64,000 nucleotides of DNA from Todiramphus chloris collaris (taxonomy: Eukaryota > Chordata > Aves > Coraciiformes > Alcedinidae): NCBI GenBank assembly GCA_025345505.1, contig JANVCC010000030.1, positions 6,376,254-6,440,253 of the forward strand, read 5' to 3'. Positions within the stretch are counted from its first letter, which is position 1; every line of letters starts with the position of its first letter. Shown in pieces: positions 35,058 to 48,110 of this stretch. A program made the translations under genes and the position numbers. The notes below the pieces were generated by a model. That model was given only the letters and a program-made list of their open reading frames with translations. It was not told the origin of the DNA and searched no databases.

Positions 35058-38000
35058 TGCTACCACAGCAAATGCCACATTAGCCACTAGAAAAGGAACA
35101 AACACTTCTGTATTCTTTTAAGCACTTTGAAATTTAAGCACTTTGCATCTTTAAAGCTGCAATCTGCAGCTGTCCATCCTTCTCTGCTCAAGTGCACCAA
35201 GCTGTTTCCTGAGGTGCTCTTCACCTCATCCCAGCCGCATGCAGGAACCACAGGCAGCCCTCGTTGCAATCTCCAGTGCAAAGGTGAGAAGCAGAGGCAG
35301 CTCCCCAGGACAGCTGCTGGGTGCAGAATCCCCAGCACCTTTCCTGGAGCAGAGCAGCTCCAACAACTGCTGTTGTGTCCAATAAAATAAGCTTAAACTG
35401 GGCCTACATTTCTGCTATTCCCACCACACTTCATCCACCTCATAGCTAAAGGTCCTGTCACAGAAAAGTCCATAAATAAATTTCACTTGAAGTACAAAAG
35501 CAGCCCATTAGTTTCCATTAGGTCACAGAGGCATTGAATCAAACATATCTTGGTCTTTCCAGTGGCTTCAGAAGTGATTGTCAAAGCCTCGAGGCCAGAC
35601 ACTATGTCTCGGTGAATGCTACACCCAGCATTAGCAAGGCACTGATCTACATCTGATGTTTTAAGATGCTCAATCACACATAACTAATCAGAGCAGCACT
35701 GAGATGCAAGTGGTTTTAACCATCGCAGACCTGCGATAGAAATACTACATCTTACTGATAACTGAGAAAGTTGCTGCTCAGAGTTATCAGCTTTTTCCCC
35801 GCAACTGAGCACATCAGTTTTCTATCTATTTTAATTTGTCATAATGAAAATATTTTTAAAATATTATTTAAATGATTCCCAGAATAACCATGGCTTTCAG
35901 GGTTGTCTCGCAGACTTTGCATATGAAGCTCCAAGTCTAGTTGTGCTGCTAGTGAAAGGATAAAAAGGAAAGTTCAGTTGCTGACGATACAAATTAAAAT
36001 GGTTTCCTTCATTTGAAAGGATGTGTAACTTTATAAGAGATTGAATTTGACACTGTATCACTGAATATAATTCACTGTGATCTCGGTGCCATTTAGAACC
36101 AATGGCCCGTTCATGTGTAAATGCAGTAAAAAGAAAAAAAAAATAAATAAAAGCATGGCAAAGATAGATACAGATGACATGACAGTCTAAGCAATCGGTT
36201 TCATTGTGTCCCTGTGATAAAAGGAAAAGTAAGTATTAAGCACTAAAAAGATTATGGTTTTATAATCATTCAGGAATGTGCATTTTATTACAAAACACAT
36301 TCACTACCTGTACTTCTGTATATCAATCCATATTATATAGACCACATGAAGAGATTACAAAAGCTAACTTGCTGCTTAATACAGAATCACACCTACTTTG
36401 CAGATTGAAATTAAGCATCTCTGTAAGGAATAATTTTAGATAATTTCACACACATCTGCCACAGAAAGATTCTAGAGCAGGAACCCTTAGCTGAGAGTCT
36501 GGTAATATTGAATACAACAGTGAAACAGCATCATCAGCTATGGATTCCAGGTGTCTTCTGAAAAAAAAGAGTATGAAAAAGATTTGGAAAAAAAAAAAAA
36601 TCTTCCTCATATCTTTTTAGCCAGAATCCAACCCTAGGGTCAACCAAATCCTACAATACTAAAGAAATAAGAAACTACTGATATAAAGGGTAGGTTTAGA
36701 AGAGAAAAAAAGCGCAAAGAAACAGGTCAGTCCTTAAATAAAATAAGCATTGTGGGACAGGACACAAATAAGCAGTCTGGAGAAAATGCCAAGCCAAGGG
36801 ATAAAAGCAGAAGCCCCCGAAGTGGCACTTTTCCAGTGTGGTAGATGCCAATTTGTTTGTAAATCCAAGCCCAATGGTTGAACCCTATGTCAACGCTTCA
36901 GTATGAAGGACTCTGAAGTCCTTCCTGCAACATAAAGCCTCTCACAGTGTTGTCCTGGTAAAAAATAAAACAATTTTTAAAAGGTAAATAAATGAGCCAG
37001 GGAATCACTGTAAAAAACTCAAGTATAATGGGCTGTAACCAAATAATCTTTCCATTTACTTCAGTGGTCTTTAGATGAGGTCCTAGGAGCTTTATCCTGC
37101 ACATCCTTCCCAGACTGAGCTCACAGAGGGCTGTATATAATCATTACTTCTCTGTCACTATTTATAACCTAGATATGATTTTATAGGAAAGACTGCACTC
37201 TCTAGAATGTGCAAAATGGGTGATTTTGCATCTAGAGAGATGCGCTACTGTATAGCTCTGCCTGGGCGTGAGCGCCATTCACTTAGTACAGTTGTAGGTG
37301 ATTACAAGAGTCATTAAGCAGCATAAAATAGTGCATGCTGGCTAATTAATGTGGAATTGATTCTCCTTTTAGGTTCATTTTTTATGCCCAGTGAACTCCA
37401 CTGAAATCAATAAACTGAAGGTAAGATCAGTAAAGACTGTAGTAAAATTGATGTAAGCGAAGTAGTCGGGCTTACAGTTTAACGAGTAATAAAACTCTAA
37501 GAAACAGAGAAGGGGAGAAATAAATAAAACAAAACTCAAACGTCCAGCTACATCCATGTATTTATTGTAATTGTACTTGATTATTATCATTCAGGCAATT
37601 TTCCTCAACATTAGCCTTTAAGTGATGCTTTGTAAAATTCTGGGGTTCAGTAGGAGAAATGAAAGTGTGCAGAGCTCTGTGAACAAGGATAAAATCCCCA
37701 AAGAGCTCAAGCTGCAGCTTCTGAAGTTTCTGTTCTTTGCTCCTGCCACAAAGCCACTCCAGCTTCTCAATGCTTTTTCCCAAACTTGCCTTCCCTTTGC
37801 CAAACATTGGTATCTACATCTCCTTTCATTAACTGCCTTCAACGTTCACCTGGATAGCAGTTCTGTCCTCACAGACTTCTGTCTGAATTAGGAAGCTGTA
37901 ATGCAATTTCTAAGGTAAAAAACCCCAAGCAAACAAACAAAAAAACCTTAAAAATTTCAAGTCTGCATCCTGATACTGAAACTTTATCCAAGCCCCCTTT

Positions 38001-38426
38001 CTTTTGTTCACTTCCTTCCTGCTTTATCCCACACACTGTTCTGCTGCCTCTCTCAAACCAACATTTTCCAAATTTTAACAAAAATGGGGTTTGAACTATC
38101 CCAAGAGTGACATCATGCTGTGTCATGTGGTGCTGAGCTAAGTGTCATGCCAGATTATGTGATATAACATAACACAGTTTGATAGGCAAACCTGATATGA
38201 CACCACAACTTGAAGAGATTAACTTTTCTTTAACCACGAGCCAGTGTCACACTTACTGCAGGGGGTACATGCAAGAAATTTGCTAACACATATTTTTTCT
38301 AGCTGAAGTCTTAACCCTTGACCTTTTAGTGATGGATAGTGCCAGACTCACCTACTGCTATTGCCTTGTACGTTTTGACAATAATTTTTGCTGACCAAGC
38401 TATTGTCATAGAGGAGCCAGTCAGTC
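35058..38426. other. Unique AT-rich non-coding DNA
   Basis: No gene recognised. Bases 35160-35390 are GC-richer and include an AAGGTGAGA donor-like site near 35285 and AATAAA near 35384, without a supporting exon series. Two adjacent hairpins at 35722-35790 are listed separately. A donor-like GAAGGTAAGA lies near 37417 after a short pyrimidine-AG, also unsupported. Confidence 0.4.
35722..35790. repeat. Two adjacent hairpins
   Basis: ATCGCAG-AC-CTGCGAT (35722-35737) is a perfect 7-bp inverted repeat. CTGATAACTGAG (35755-35766) pairs with CTCAGAGTTATCAG (35777-35790) through 12 bp, with a two-base bulge and a ten-base loop. The second is too short a stem for an ordinary microRNA precursor. Confidence 0.8.
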
Positions 38427-38645
38427 ATCATAGAATGGGTTGGAAGGGACCTTAAAGCTCATCTAGTTCCAACCCCCTGCCATGGCCTAGGACACCAACT
38501 AGAAAAGGTTGCTCAAAGCCCCTTCTGACCTGGCCTTGAACTTATTCAGGGACGGAGCATCCACAGCTTCCCTGGGCAACCTGTGCCAGTGTCTCACCAC
38601 TCTCAGAACGAAGAAAGTCTTCATGCTGAAAACTAATCTACTCTT
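38427..38645 (-). mobile_element. CR1 LINE, 3' end
   Basis: This is the complement of the CR1 end. It starts with the tail TCATAGAATGGGTTGGAAGG and GACCTTAAAGCTCATCTAG. It continues TTCCAACCCCCTGCCATGG and GGTTGCTCAAAGCCCC, then CTGGCCTTGAAC and CTGGGCAACCTGTGCCAGTG, and finishes in a diverged AAGAAAGTCTTCATGCTG. The spurious frame at 38509-38712 is CR1 antisense. Confidence 0.95.
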
Positions 38646-41600
38646 TAAAGAAATAGAAAGTTTGCTTCAGAAGCAAAGATTATTAGATGATTACAATGAT
38701 TATAAGCCTTAATGATTATTAAAGCTTTACAAACATGGCTTTCATCTCCAGTCTTTCACAATTTTGAAAAAATAGATTTTCATGAAAATGAAGAAGCTTC
38801 TCACATTTCTATGACAAAGTGTTGATCTTCCACAGGAAAAAGTCCAATTTCTAGAAGCTGTTTTAGTTTTTCTTTTTTTTCCCCCCAAGAAAGCATTTTC
38901 TATGGATATATTCACAGTTCTTTTAGTTCAGATTTCCATCAAAAGTTAGCCCCAGTAATTAGGCAGAAATACAGGAATATTCCTCCCAGGCACTTTCCAT
39001 GATAGCCACAGCAACACATCAAGTCAAACTCTCCTTAGGGCAAATACATTTTTTTTTTAAATGGAAATACACACAGAACAAGCTGAACTATTTTACTCAT
39101 CCTCTCAGTCTAGATAATATGTAGGAAGGTCTTTTATCCACATCTACACTTGTTTATATATAATAGTTCCATAAACTATATTTTTGCTAAGGGGTCATCA
39201 GAAACTTATTATAGGCTGCAAATGGATTCTGTGGAATTGGTCTAAAGGGGTTTCATATTTATTCTCTCAATTTTTACATTTAATATGAATTATCTATCTT
39301 TGAACTCTGAAAATCACAAGAGGTTTGGTTTTTTTTTTTAATAAAAATCAGTCTTTTCATTCTCCTTCATACCCAGCAAGTAACATGAGTTAAGTCAATG
39401 AGGCTTGAACCATGATAGACCCCTGCTTATTCCACAAGACAAATAGCATGAATTCATCTCGCTGTAACATCTGCGGTATCAAGTAGTACCTAAGACTATG
39501 GTATGGTGCAAAACACATCATTCCCTTAATTCTGCAGTAGAACTTTAGGATGCTCCTTACTCCTCAGGATATATACACTACCCATTACACCTTGGTTCAG
39601 TGGAGAATTTCTTACTGGTAGCAACCTCAATTTTCATTAAACAGAATAACCTGAACTTTTCCAACACAGTCTGGTTTGACTATGGATCACATCAAATCAG
39701 GAGCATTGCCAAAAAAAAACAACCCAAAAAATTGTCTCATGCCTTAGGGATTGTTTAGGTTTTATTCCATATAGATAGATGACCATATGACAATAATAAA
39801 ATCTTTAAGTTCACCCATATTGTAGACTGCAGCATAGGCTGAAGACCACACAATTTAAATTCAGTGTCATGACACATTGATAGTTATTTGGTAGCTAACC
39901 TATTAACCACCAACCAAAGAGTGTCCCTGCTGCCTGTATTTTTTTCTCTTTGCATAGATGAAGTAACAGATGTCAGTCCTAGCACCAGAGTGACAAATAC
40001 TATTCAGTTTGGATTCACCTGCATTTCCGTTACACTTCAAGGGAATAAAACTTAGCAGATGAACAGTAAGAGCTGCTCAGAAAGGGTTGCTAATGGTCAG
40101 CAACTCTGATGCGGCTGCTCTCTTCACTATAGTCAATGAGCTGAGGAATGCCACATTTTCCACACAGAGCCTGGAAATTATTATGACATCTGAGTTTTGT
40201 TTGGGCATCTCCAACTAGCAGCACCCAGAGCCACTCACTACAATTATCCAGTTATTCTCCCACTCACTCTTCACACTCCTTCTTGTCTCTGGCCCCTTTA
40301 CAGCTGACCAAATGCATTTACACTGATTACATTGTTTACTAGGGGAAAAGGTGGCCAGAGTATGAACTGAATAAATAATAAATATAATCTTGAATATAAT
40401 AAAAACACACAAGATAGAACACCACGTACCAAGCTTAACCCTGCCAGCAAATAAACATTAAACAGCCACCCCTTGGCGAGATGCATACGTTCTCCAGGAT
40501 ACAAGAAGCAGACGTATGCCAAGTATAATAATTATGCAAATAAGCCAGGACAAGACCACAAAACTCTTTTTTCTAACTATATCCTACAGACAACTTTGGT
40601 TTAGACCCAAGTGCTGCAACTGGATTTATGCAGGTGCACCCCAGTGCCCACTTAGATCCCTGATGATGCAGAGCTTTATGGTGAGGCCAGGGCTGGTGTG
40701 TAGGACCAGAGAGCGCAGTGCTGCTTAAGGGCAGCTTGTGAAGGGAATAGTGATGATGTGATGGAAGTGTTTGGACATTTAATCCCGGATGCATTCCCTG
40801 TGTTGTTTGATGGGTCAATAGAACATAGTGACTCAGATGCTCTGAGTCAACTCAAACTGCATCACACCGTCGGTTGGTGGCCTGGAAGAAGAACCTTATA
40901 TAAGATGGAAATTTTGCCTCATTAAGCAACCTACACAATATAATTGGTCATGTTTTAGTCTATTCATCAGAGTTTGTTTGGTCACCTGATGCTGGACAAA
41001 GGTTCTAAAAGTCAAATAGTATCGTACAGAAACAAATATTATGGGTTCACTTTATGCCCAAAGAGAGATATTTCTGTGTGACCAGGATATCTTTTAGATT
41101 AACTCAAAGTTACTGTTCAGACTGTTTAGTTGGTCCGAGAGGAATTTTCAGCACTGTGAAATTATCCAAAGTAACAATAATAAAATTAAGTGATTTCCAT
41201 TTTAGGAAGCAAATCCCCAGGCAGACATGCAGCTGCCTAAATGTTCTTGTCTCTGTCTTAACGTAATGAGGACACATTGATCATCTGCAATAGCTTACAC
41301 AAAAGAGCTCTCTGTTCTCATAGCACTGTAAAACCCCAAGTTGGATCAGACAGAAAAAAAACCCCACAATTAAACTAAATCACATTTAAAAACAAATCTT
41401 TGCTTCCCTCTGTGGATAGCTTCCTCTCTTCCACTATGTAATTCAGGAATAAACAACCTTTGACACAAAGGCAGCTGGATCAACCATCCTCCTTAGCTGG
41501 CAAGAGGTTCTGACCTTCTGGGGCACTCAGCTTCTCATTTAAACACTCAGTCACCAGGCACCCAGTCACCAGGAAAGTCCTAGGGATCTGGAACTCTTAT

Positions 41601-44011
41601 GTCCTGCCCACCACAGCTGGGCTGCGGAGACACCATGCCATGGAGCGATGAACCATATCTCATCTCAGGGATTTTCTGCTCCTCAGTCCCAGCCTGCAAT
41701 CTCCTGGGGTGCCAGGAGCACTGTGGCTCCAAGCACTCTGAGAGGGGTGTGGGAGCTTCCATCATTAATCCAGATGCATAGTGGTGGCAGTTTCCTGCCT
41801 TTAACTGCCTAGAACTGTTGATAATAGTATAATGATCTTTTTTATATATTTATGCATCATTAATAAATCATTACATGCTAATTATATTTCTTTTAATTTT
41901 TTTCCTTCCATTAGAGCTGCTCCCCTTGCTGGTCTTTATTGACATAAATATTTCCAGCCCACAAGCACATTCAAAGTAACTATTCCATAAAGAATGTCAT
42001 CTAAATCATTTACAGCTAACAAATGCTCTTAGCTATGTTAGCAGACAGCATCTGTTTATTTAAATGATTTAAGAGGACCCATTAATCTACAATATACAAT
42101 AATGTTATCAGCTAGTGGCATGTGATAGGCCAGAAAATGCTGGTTACAGCCTTGACAAGGACCAACCAGGAAGATTGTATCTTGTGCTATTAAGTACTTA
42201 ATCAGAGAAGCTGGAGCTTCCAGCTTTTCACTGGTTTCTAGATATGCATTTTTAAAACATTGAAGATGCTTGTGGCTGTCTAATGGCTTCAGAAAAAGTG
42301 TCCCAGCAGCCACTTTTCTTACCGGAAGACTATAGTTTCAGCATTTGCTCACAGCATCTTCATTTTGCCTCTGCACTAGACCCCCTGGAAACACAAAGTT
42401 TCCAGAATAAAAGGGCGTGAAAAAGAGTTTTCCCCTAACCCGAGAGAAATTCTCCACCAGCCAAGGTTATCTCACTTTTAAGAGTCGCAAATCTTTGTTG
42501 GCAGTAACAACACAAGATTTTGCCTTGATGGAGCCAATGTGCTGCTGTAATTCATTTTGGTTGCTGGTTTCCCTAGACTGACGAAAATACTGATTTTTTT
42601 TGCCAGAACGGTATTTGCTGACACGTTGTAATTGAGCTAATTTGAACATTTTGTAGTAGAGGAATCTAAGGAGAGAAAAGAATGTTATATTCTCTTCCAT
42701 TTTTAAAGAGCTAATAAAACTTTCAGAAAGTGTACTTCAGATATTATAAAATGATATTTTCTTTCAGGAAAATACAAAGCCAGGACTTTTCCATGAAGTC
42801 AAATGTGTACTCACATAACCAGCTACTTAACCACTTAATGGCTCAAGTGGGTGTGCACTTTTCGCTCAGCCTTCAAGAACTGCATGAACACTTAGTTATG
42901 ATAGAAGCTCTTGGGAGCACCAGTGCCAGGATACTTGGTGGCCTGTTGGTACTTTTGCACAGGACCAGGGGGTTCTATCTTAACTATGAAACTGCATCAG
43001 ATGTGAGACTTAGTACTTTCATTGTCAGCTAAAATAGATTCACATTGCTCCATAGCAACTCACTCCAAATTGACTATATCTGTACTTTTTGCAAATCTTC
43101 ATATGCAAATAAAAAAAGATTATTTCTTGTAAAATTAGTTTCTCCTTCTGTGTGCTCCATTTCTTCCTGTAGTTACAGCCTATGACATCACAATACTTAA
43201 CATATATGAAAAAGGGATGCACTCATAGCACATGCTATTTATTTTAAGAAAAGAAGGCGGCAATGTTCTATATGGAAGAAATTGCAGCTACTCTTTGGTT
43301 GAATCCCCATGCTTTGTTTTGAGATGGCTACAATTTAATAGCCTGGCTCAAGCATTTTCAGCACAGCTCAGCCAGCATGATTAACTCTTGTTAAACTGGG
43401 AGATTTCCCTGAGTAGATAAGCATTTCAGAAAAATCTCAAGGCATGATAGCTGTTTTTCCACACACATACACACACACCTTTTTTTTGGTATCTCAGACC
43501 TGCATGTTTTTATAGTGTTACTGTATGAAGTGGCTCAGCAAAGACCTTCTTGTGGTGACCTGCAACATCACCCTCGCTTCTCCCCATTATATGAGGAAAA
43601 ATTAAAGCAAGACCAAGTACTTTTGGAAATTCCACCTTCCTTGCCCTCAAGGCAGACGAACAATATTCTCAGTATCAGCTTTTATGATTTATACTGCAAA
43701 TAAAAATGGGGGCAGATAAAAGATTAGAGCTTGTTGAGCTCTCTATACTTGACTTAATTTACAAGTACACGAACAGATAAAATAATAAGCTAAATAGTTT
43801 AGCCATGCTTTGAACATTCATATCTCAGTGACATCAATACACCAGAACTCCAAGTTAGAAAAAAAAAATTATGCCAATATCCTCTCTCTACACCCTGTTT
43901 GCTCACTTGAAGGGAAGAGTTCAGGCAAATTCACCCAGAAACCAGTTGACCGTGTCCCATTACACACTTGTGCTGCTTCTTCCTGAAATACACTATCCCA
44001 GACTGAGATTG

Positions 44012-44037
44012 AAAAAAAAAAAAAAAGAAAAAAAAAA
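44012..44037. repeat. A-rich tract
   Basis: Two runs of A separated by a single G. No retroposed body lies beside it. Confidence 0.85.
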
Positions 44038-44629
44038 CTAACCCTACATTCTTATAATTGCCTGAGTTAGGACTTCTTATGAACATGAGCTTAAATGTCA
44101 CTGGCAGTAATGATGTTACATGCCCCCCTCCCCACACCCCCTATCAGGTCCCTTTCTCTACCTGCACTGTTTCTTGCACAGTCACAGAAGGACGGGGATG
44201 GGTGATGGACCACAGTTCAGAGACAGACTCTGGGAAGCAGCAGTGAGACCAGAAGAATCTCTCTCTCAGTACTGCACTGCTTGTTTCGAAGATTTCTGTC
44301 AGGACATTGCAGGAAAAAGTGACAAAATATGATGCTGTCAGATAGGTCACAGAATGCCATCAGCTATCGCATTAATTTTCATGTGGTGCCAAAATCTGAG
44401 CGAGGAACCTCGAGCAGAAAGGCTGGGCGTGCAAGGGCAATGCTGAGCCATCCGGTCATGGATACATTTGCAATAAGCAGATAAGGTCAGTTTGAAGGCA
44501 GAGTTTCTGAGTGATAGATCTATTTCTCCCTCCAAACCTCTTTTAAAATGAAATGTAAATCTCTGATTGACAAGTTGCTTTCCACTGCTTAAAAAATGAA
44601 TACCCTTTTTCATCCCCAAACACGTAATT

Positions 44630-45130
44630 TTCTGCTCATAGAGATCCCGTCTTTAATTACCAGCTGCTGCAAATGATCTTCTTGTGATCATTAACCATCA
44701 AATCCTGAAGCAGCATCTCTCTTATTGCCCTCAATGTTCAAATATTCCACCTGCTTCTAATTAGTCAAACTACCCGAGCCTACCTACAGTGAGGCTGCTC
44801 GGATAATATACTGCAGCTGCTCAACACTTCAGTGCCTATAATGCAAGCCAACCATATTTTTTTATTATTAGAGGATACCAACTACCCCTACTACAACTGT
44901 GACCGAAGTAGGAGACACTAAAACCAAAGCATTTTTAATGAGATAACAGCACAGCCATCACTAACGATGATTACTTGCATTATCCTTGCAATCATTTTTA
45001 CTGAATGCTCACTAGTGCAAACTCTTCACTAGCTCAACTTGCCCAAGTTAAACCTCATCAAAATAATAAGCAGGATTTAATAAACTACCATGGCCACAGT
45101 CAGCACAATTTTATTTATTGCTTTATCATT
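44630..45130. promoter_or_regulatory. Possible conserved non-coding element
   Basis: Repeat-free stretch with many homeodomain-type cores (TTTAATTACC, ATTAACC, CTAATTAG, TTTTTAATG), E-boxes (CAGCTG several times) and an inverted repeat AATGATC-7-GATCATT at 44672-44692. The motif density suggests an enhancer. This is inference; no comparison was possible. Confidence 0.25.
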
Positions 45131-45377
45131 AGGATTATTTATTGCAGCCACTGAGATATGATTTTTCAGCCTTTGGTACCACTTCACATATAAAATACTA
45201 ATTCTTTTGGGTGTATATATACTTCCACATTTTTCTTCACCCAGAAAATGCTTCCATTATCCCAGAATATAAACAAGGTTTGCTAATGGCTTATAGCACC
45301 AGTTAACCTAGAACCAAGAAGTGTTTCACGCCTCCAGCCTTTCAAGTGTATCTGCTCTGATTCAAGTGCTCTTATGG

Positions 45378-45525
45378 CATAGAATCATTAAGGTTGGAAA
45401 GGACCTCTAAGATCATCAAGACCAACCATCAACCCAAGATTATCATGACCATTAAACCATGTCCCGAAGTGCCACGTCTGCGTGGTTTTTGAACACCTCC
45501 AGGGATGCATGGACCTAGTTATGGT
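45378..45525 (-). mobile_element. CR1 LINE, 3' end
   Basis: Complement of the CR1 3' end: ATAGAATCATTAAGGTTGG, AAAGGACCTCTAAGATCATC, ACCAACCATCAACCC, then CACCTCCAGGGATG. The copy is 5'-truncated at about 150 bp. Confidence 0.92.
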
Positions 45526-47844
45526 CACTTCCAAGCAAGTAATGTGAAAACATCCCATCTCAAACCTGTTTGACTTACAGACATTAGCAACTTGTCTTGA
45601 CAGCTATTGTAGCAATGACAGAAACCAGTGGTATGTGCTGTAGCAAAATGATTGCTCCTTTTGGGATGTCTGAGAAGCTTCTGTAATCTGTAGGTAATAG
45701 GAGGAGAAGCTAAAAACTCCATTTGTCTAAGTAATGGCACATTTTTGTTCACACATGAGAAATCCATACTGATTTAATTTTATACTTTTTTTTTACATAT
45801 CATGTAAGGAAAAGAAGAAAAAAGCCCCTGAAGATAGTCAGTAAACAACTAATTTTTAGTTATAATAGCTCGACATGAAGTCAAAGTTGTTTGAGTGAGC
45901 TTTGCTGCACCAGTACAAGTTACAATTACCTTAAGTTCATCAAAAACCAGGGGAATTACTGTCTATAAATCCCCAGGAAATTCAGAATGCAAGGCTTTAA
46001 TTAGAATATAAGCATTAACAATATTACTACTAGCTACAGAAAAGAAGAAAATGACTCATGAAAATATCATATGTAAAAGCCTGGATATATGACTTGATGC
46101 CTCTGTACTTTAAGCTCTTGGAATTTCTCCCAAATGAACAGAATTTCACAACGAGCTGTTTAACATGTAGATTACTCTGCAGTGAAACATAAAACATTTC
46201 ACACCTTTCAGAGCCACTGATCGCAGATACCAAGACAAGAATCGTGCAAATGAAAGCAGCTAATGTCCTGGTGAACTGTGGATCTACAGCATGTTTAATT
46301 TTAAATGAAATCCCTATCTGGCAAAGAATAGAAGCTGCAACTTTTACTTCTATACATAATTTATAACAACCTCAGGGCATTTGCAACATCTGAAATTAAA
46401 TAGGAAATCAAATTATTCCCTGAAGGTGTTGGGGTTGATGTAAGAAACGTGTTTCAAAATAAGTACACAAATAGTTCATACCATTGTTGTGCATATTACT
46501 CAGCAGATCTCGTTACCAGTCCCTCACTACATTTCTCAAGATATTACCTTAGGCCTCCTGCACTTAAGCTACCTTAATGCCTCCAGCATGCTCCCAGCTA
46601 CCCCTCAGAGGGGCATTCTTAGTGCGGCAAATTGTTTCTCCTATTGTAAATCTGTACAAAACACACATGGGTTTTACAACTGCCGAGGGCCAGGTTCATG
46701 CGGTTAAAGCTTTTGTGCATTTTTTTTTTTTAATTAAGTGCAGAAGCAAAATCCACTCTAATTGTAAGGTATAAATGGAGATTTTCCCTTTCCATTGAGT
46801 TCTGCCTCAGATAACCCTCAGACTTTTAGGAAATATGCTGATGCTCTCAGATCCCATCCTGAACTAAGAAAATTATTCCCCCTTGTAAAATCAGAAAACA
46901 GTGGGCACTTGAAGCCTTGGAGCTGCTGTCAGGAAAGCAATGGGCACCTGCAGAGCTGGGTGGTGGTTTCATTGCATCCCTCAGCTCCAGGGATGCAGAG
47001 CAAGTCTCAGCTTTGGGCTGGCAAATGCTTTCAGCCCACAAAAGTGACAAAAGACGGGAATTCAAAAAGTGGAATGAATTCACAGCCAGTTACTGTGAAA
47101 GGTTTAGCACAGGAGGGATGGACAGCCCAAGTAGGAGACCATTGTACCACCAAATAATTTATGAACCTTCACTTCCTACTGAAGGAAGCTGTCATTTTAG
47201 TAGTGCTGCATTTATTTAAATGCCATAGTGGCAAGCAAATAATATTTGATTCCATAAAGATTCTCAGCAGCTACCATATAACTGTGTTCACTCAATGAAT
47301 TTACTTATTGCTTGAAAGTACTTGCCCAGAAACAAATTTTGTTCATGATGAGAGCTTGTAGTGACACAGAAAAATTAAATGGAAATGTTATTGTCATAAA
47401 ATATCAGAGTGAAACTAATCACTCCACAGCTATGGGTGACATATAGGGAGATATATTAAAGTACAGACAGATTTCAAGGCTATGTAGCAGAGTTGTTGGG
47501 ATTTTCCCCGCCCCCCCAAAATATCATTTTGGTATTAGATTTCTGGTTTATCCTCCTCAACTTTATATGCTTAGTTACAGCATTTAACAGCTCTGTTCAA
47601 TGGAAAAATTCAGCTTCACGAACATGAGAATATAAGTCGTTAATCATTAATTATAAAACTGAAGAGTCAATACCATTGGCTTGACTCATTATGCTGTTAG
47701 AAGAGTTGTGAAACCACAGTGTAAGCAGTGAGTGAACCCAATTATTTTAAAAGCTGCTTGATGGGATGATTTATCTGTTCAGACAAAACCACCTGAATTA
47801 GAATTGACAACCTGGTTTGAACTGAAGTGAGGTGAAGAGATAGC
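45526..47844. other. Unique non-coding DNA
   Basis: No gene recognised. The plus-strand frames at 46795-47157 (120 codons) and 46917-47219 overlap in a slightly GC-richer patch. Their products have no family resemblance that I can see. Confidence 0.4.
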
Positions 47845-48110
47845 TGTCAAAGACAGGAGGGTTGGAAAGAGGTGGGCACCTCATAAAGGCAGCTAGTCCA
47901 GGAGGGCAGATCAAGCCCTGACACCCCAAACTCAACCCAAACAATGGCCACAGCTTTATTCACTGCAATCCCTTTCCTGTCATTGTACCATTTGTGTTAC
48001 AATACATAATGTGTCCGGTGTAGGCATCTAGGAAAGGTCTTGCACCCCCCACTCCCTATGTAAAGCTCATTCTGGGAAGCTTAATTTGAGTCCCACCCCT
48101 GTCAAAGGCA
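47845..48110 (-). mobile_element. Possible LTR of an endogenous retrovirus
   Basis: On the minus strand the block starts TGCCTTTGACAGG and ends CCTGTCTTTGACA, an imperfect inverted pair with TG...CA ends. It carries a polyadenylation signal in GTGAATAAAGCTGTGGCC about 110 bases before the end, which is the usual place. The 266-bp length is in range. No clear TATA box or exact target duplication was seen and the family is not recognised, so this is a tentative call. Confidence 0.4.

Larger units (their letters stand above)
38646..45377. other. Unique AT-rich non-coding DNA
   Basis: No gene recognised. Contents include a CACACATACACACACAC run near 43459-43478, an A-rich tract at 44012-44037, and a GC-richer patch at 41500-41760 with an 11-base CAGTCACCAGG repeated 15 bases apart near 41550. 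Open frames of 60-100 codons lack any recognisable domain. Two segments (41830-42070 and 44630-45130) look like possible regulatory elements. Confidence 0.4.

Noticed and set aside
38509-38712. 67-codon plus-strand frame
   Set aside because: Mostly antisense CR1 sequence.
46795-47219. Overlapping 120- and 100-codon plus-strand frames
   Set aside because: Two different frames over the same GC-richer patch, neither with a recognisable domain.
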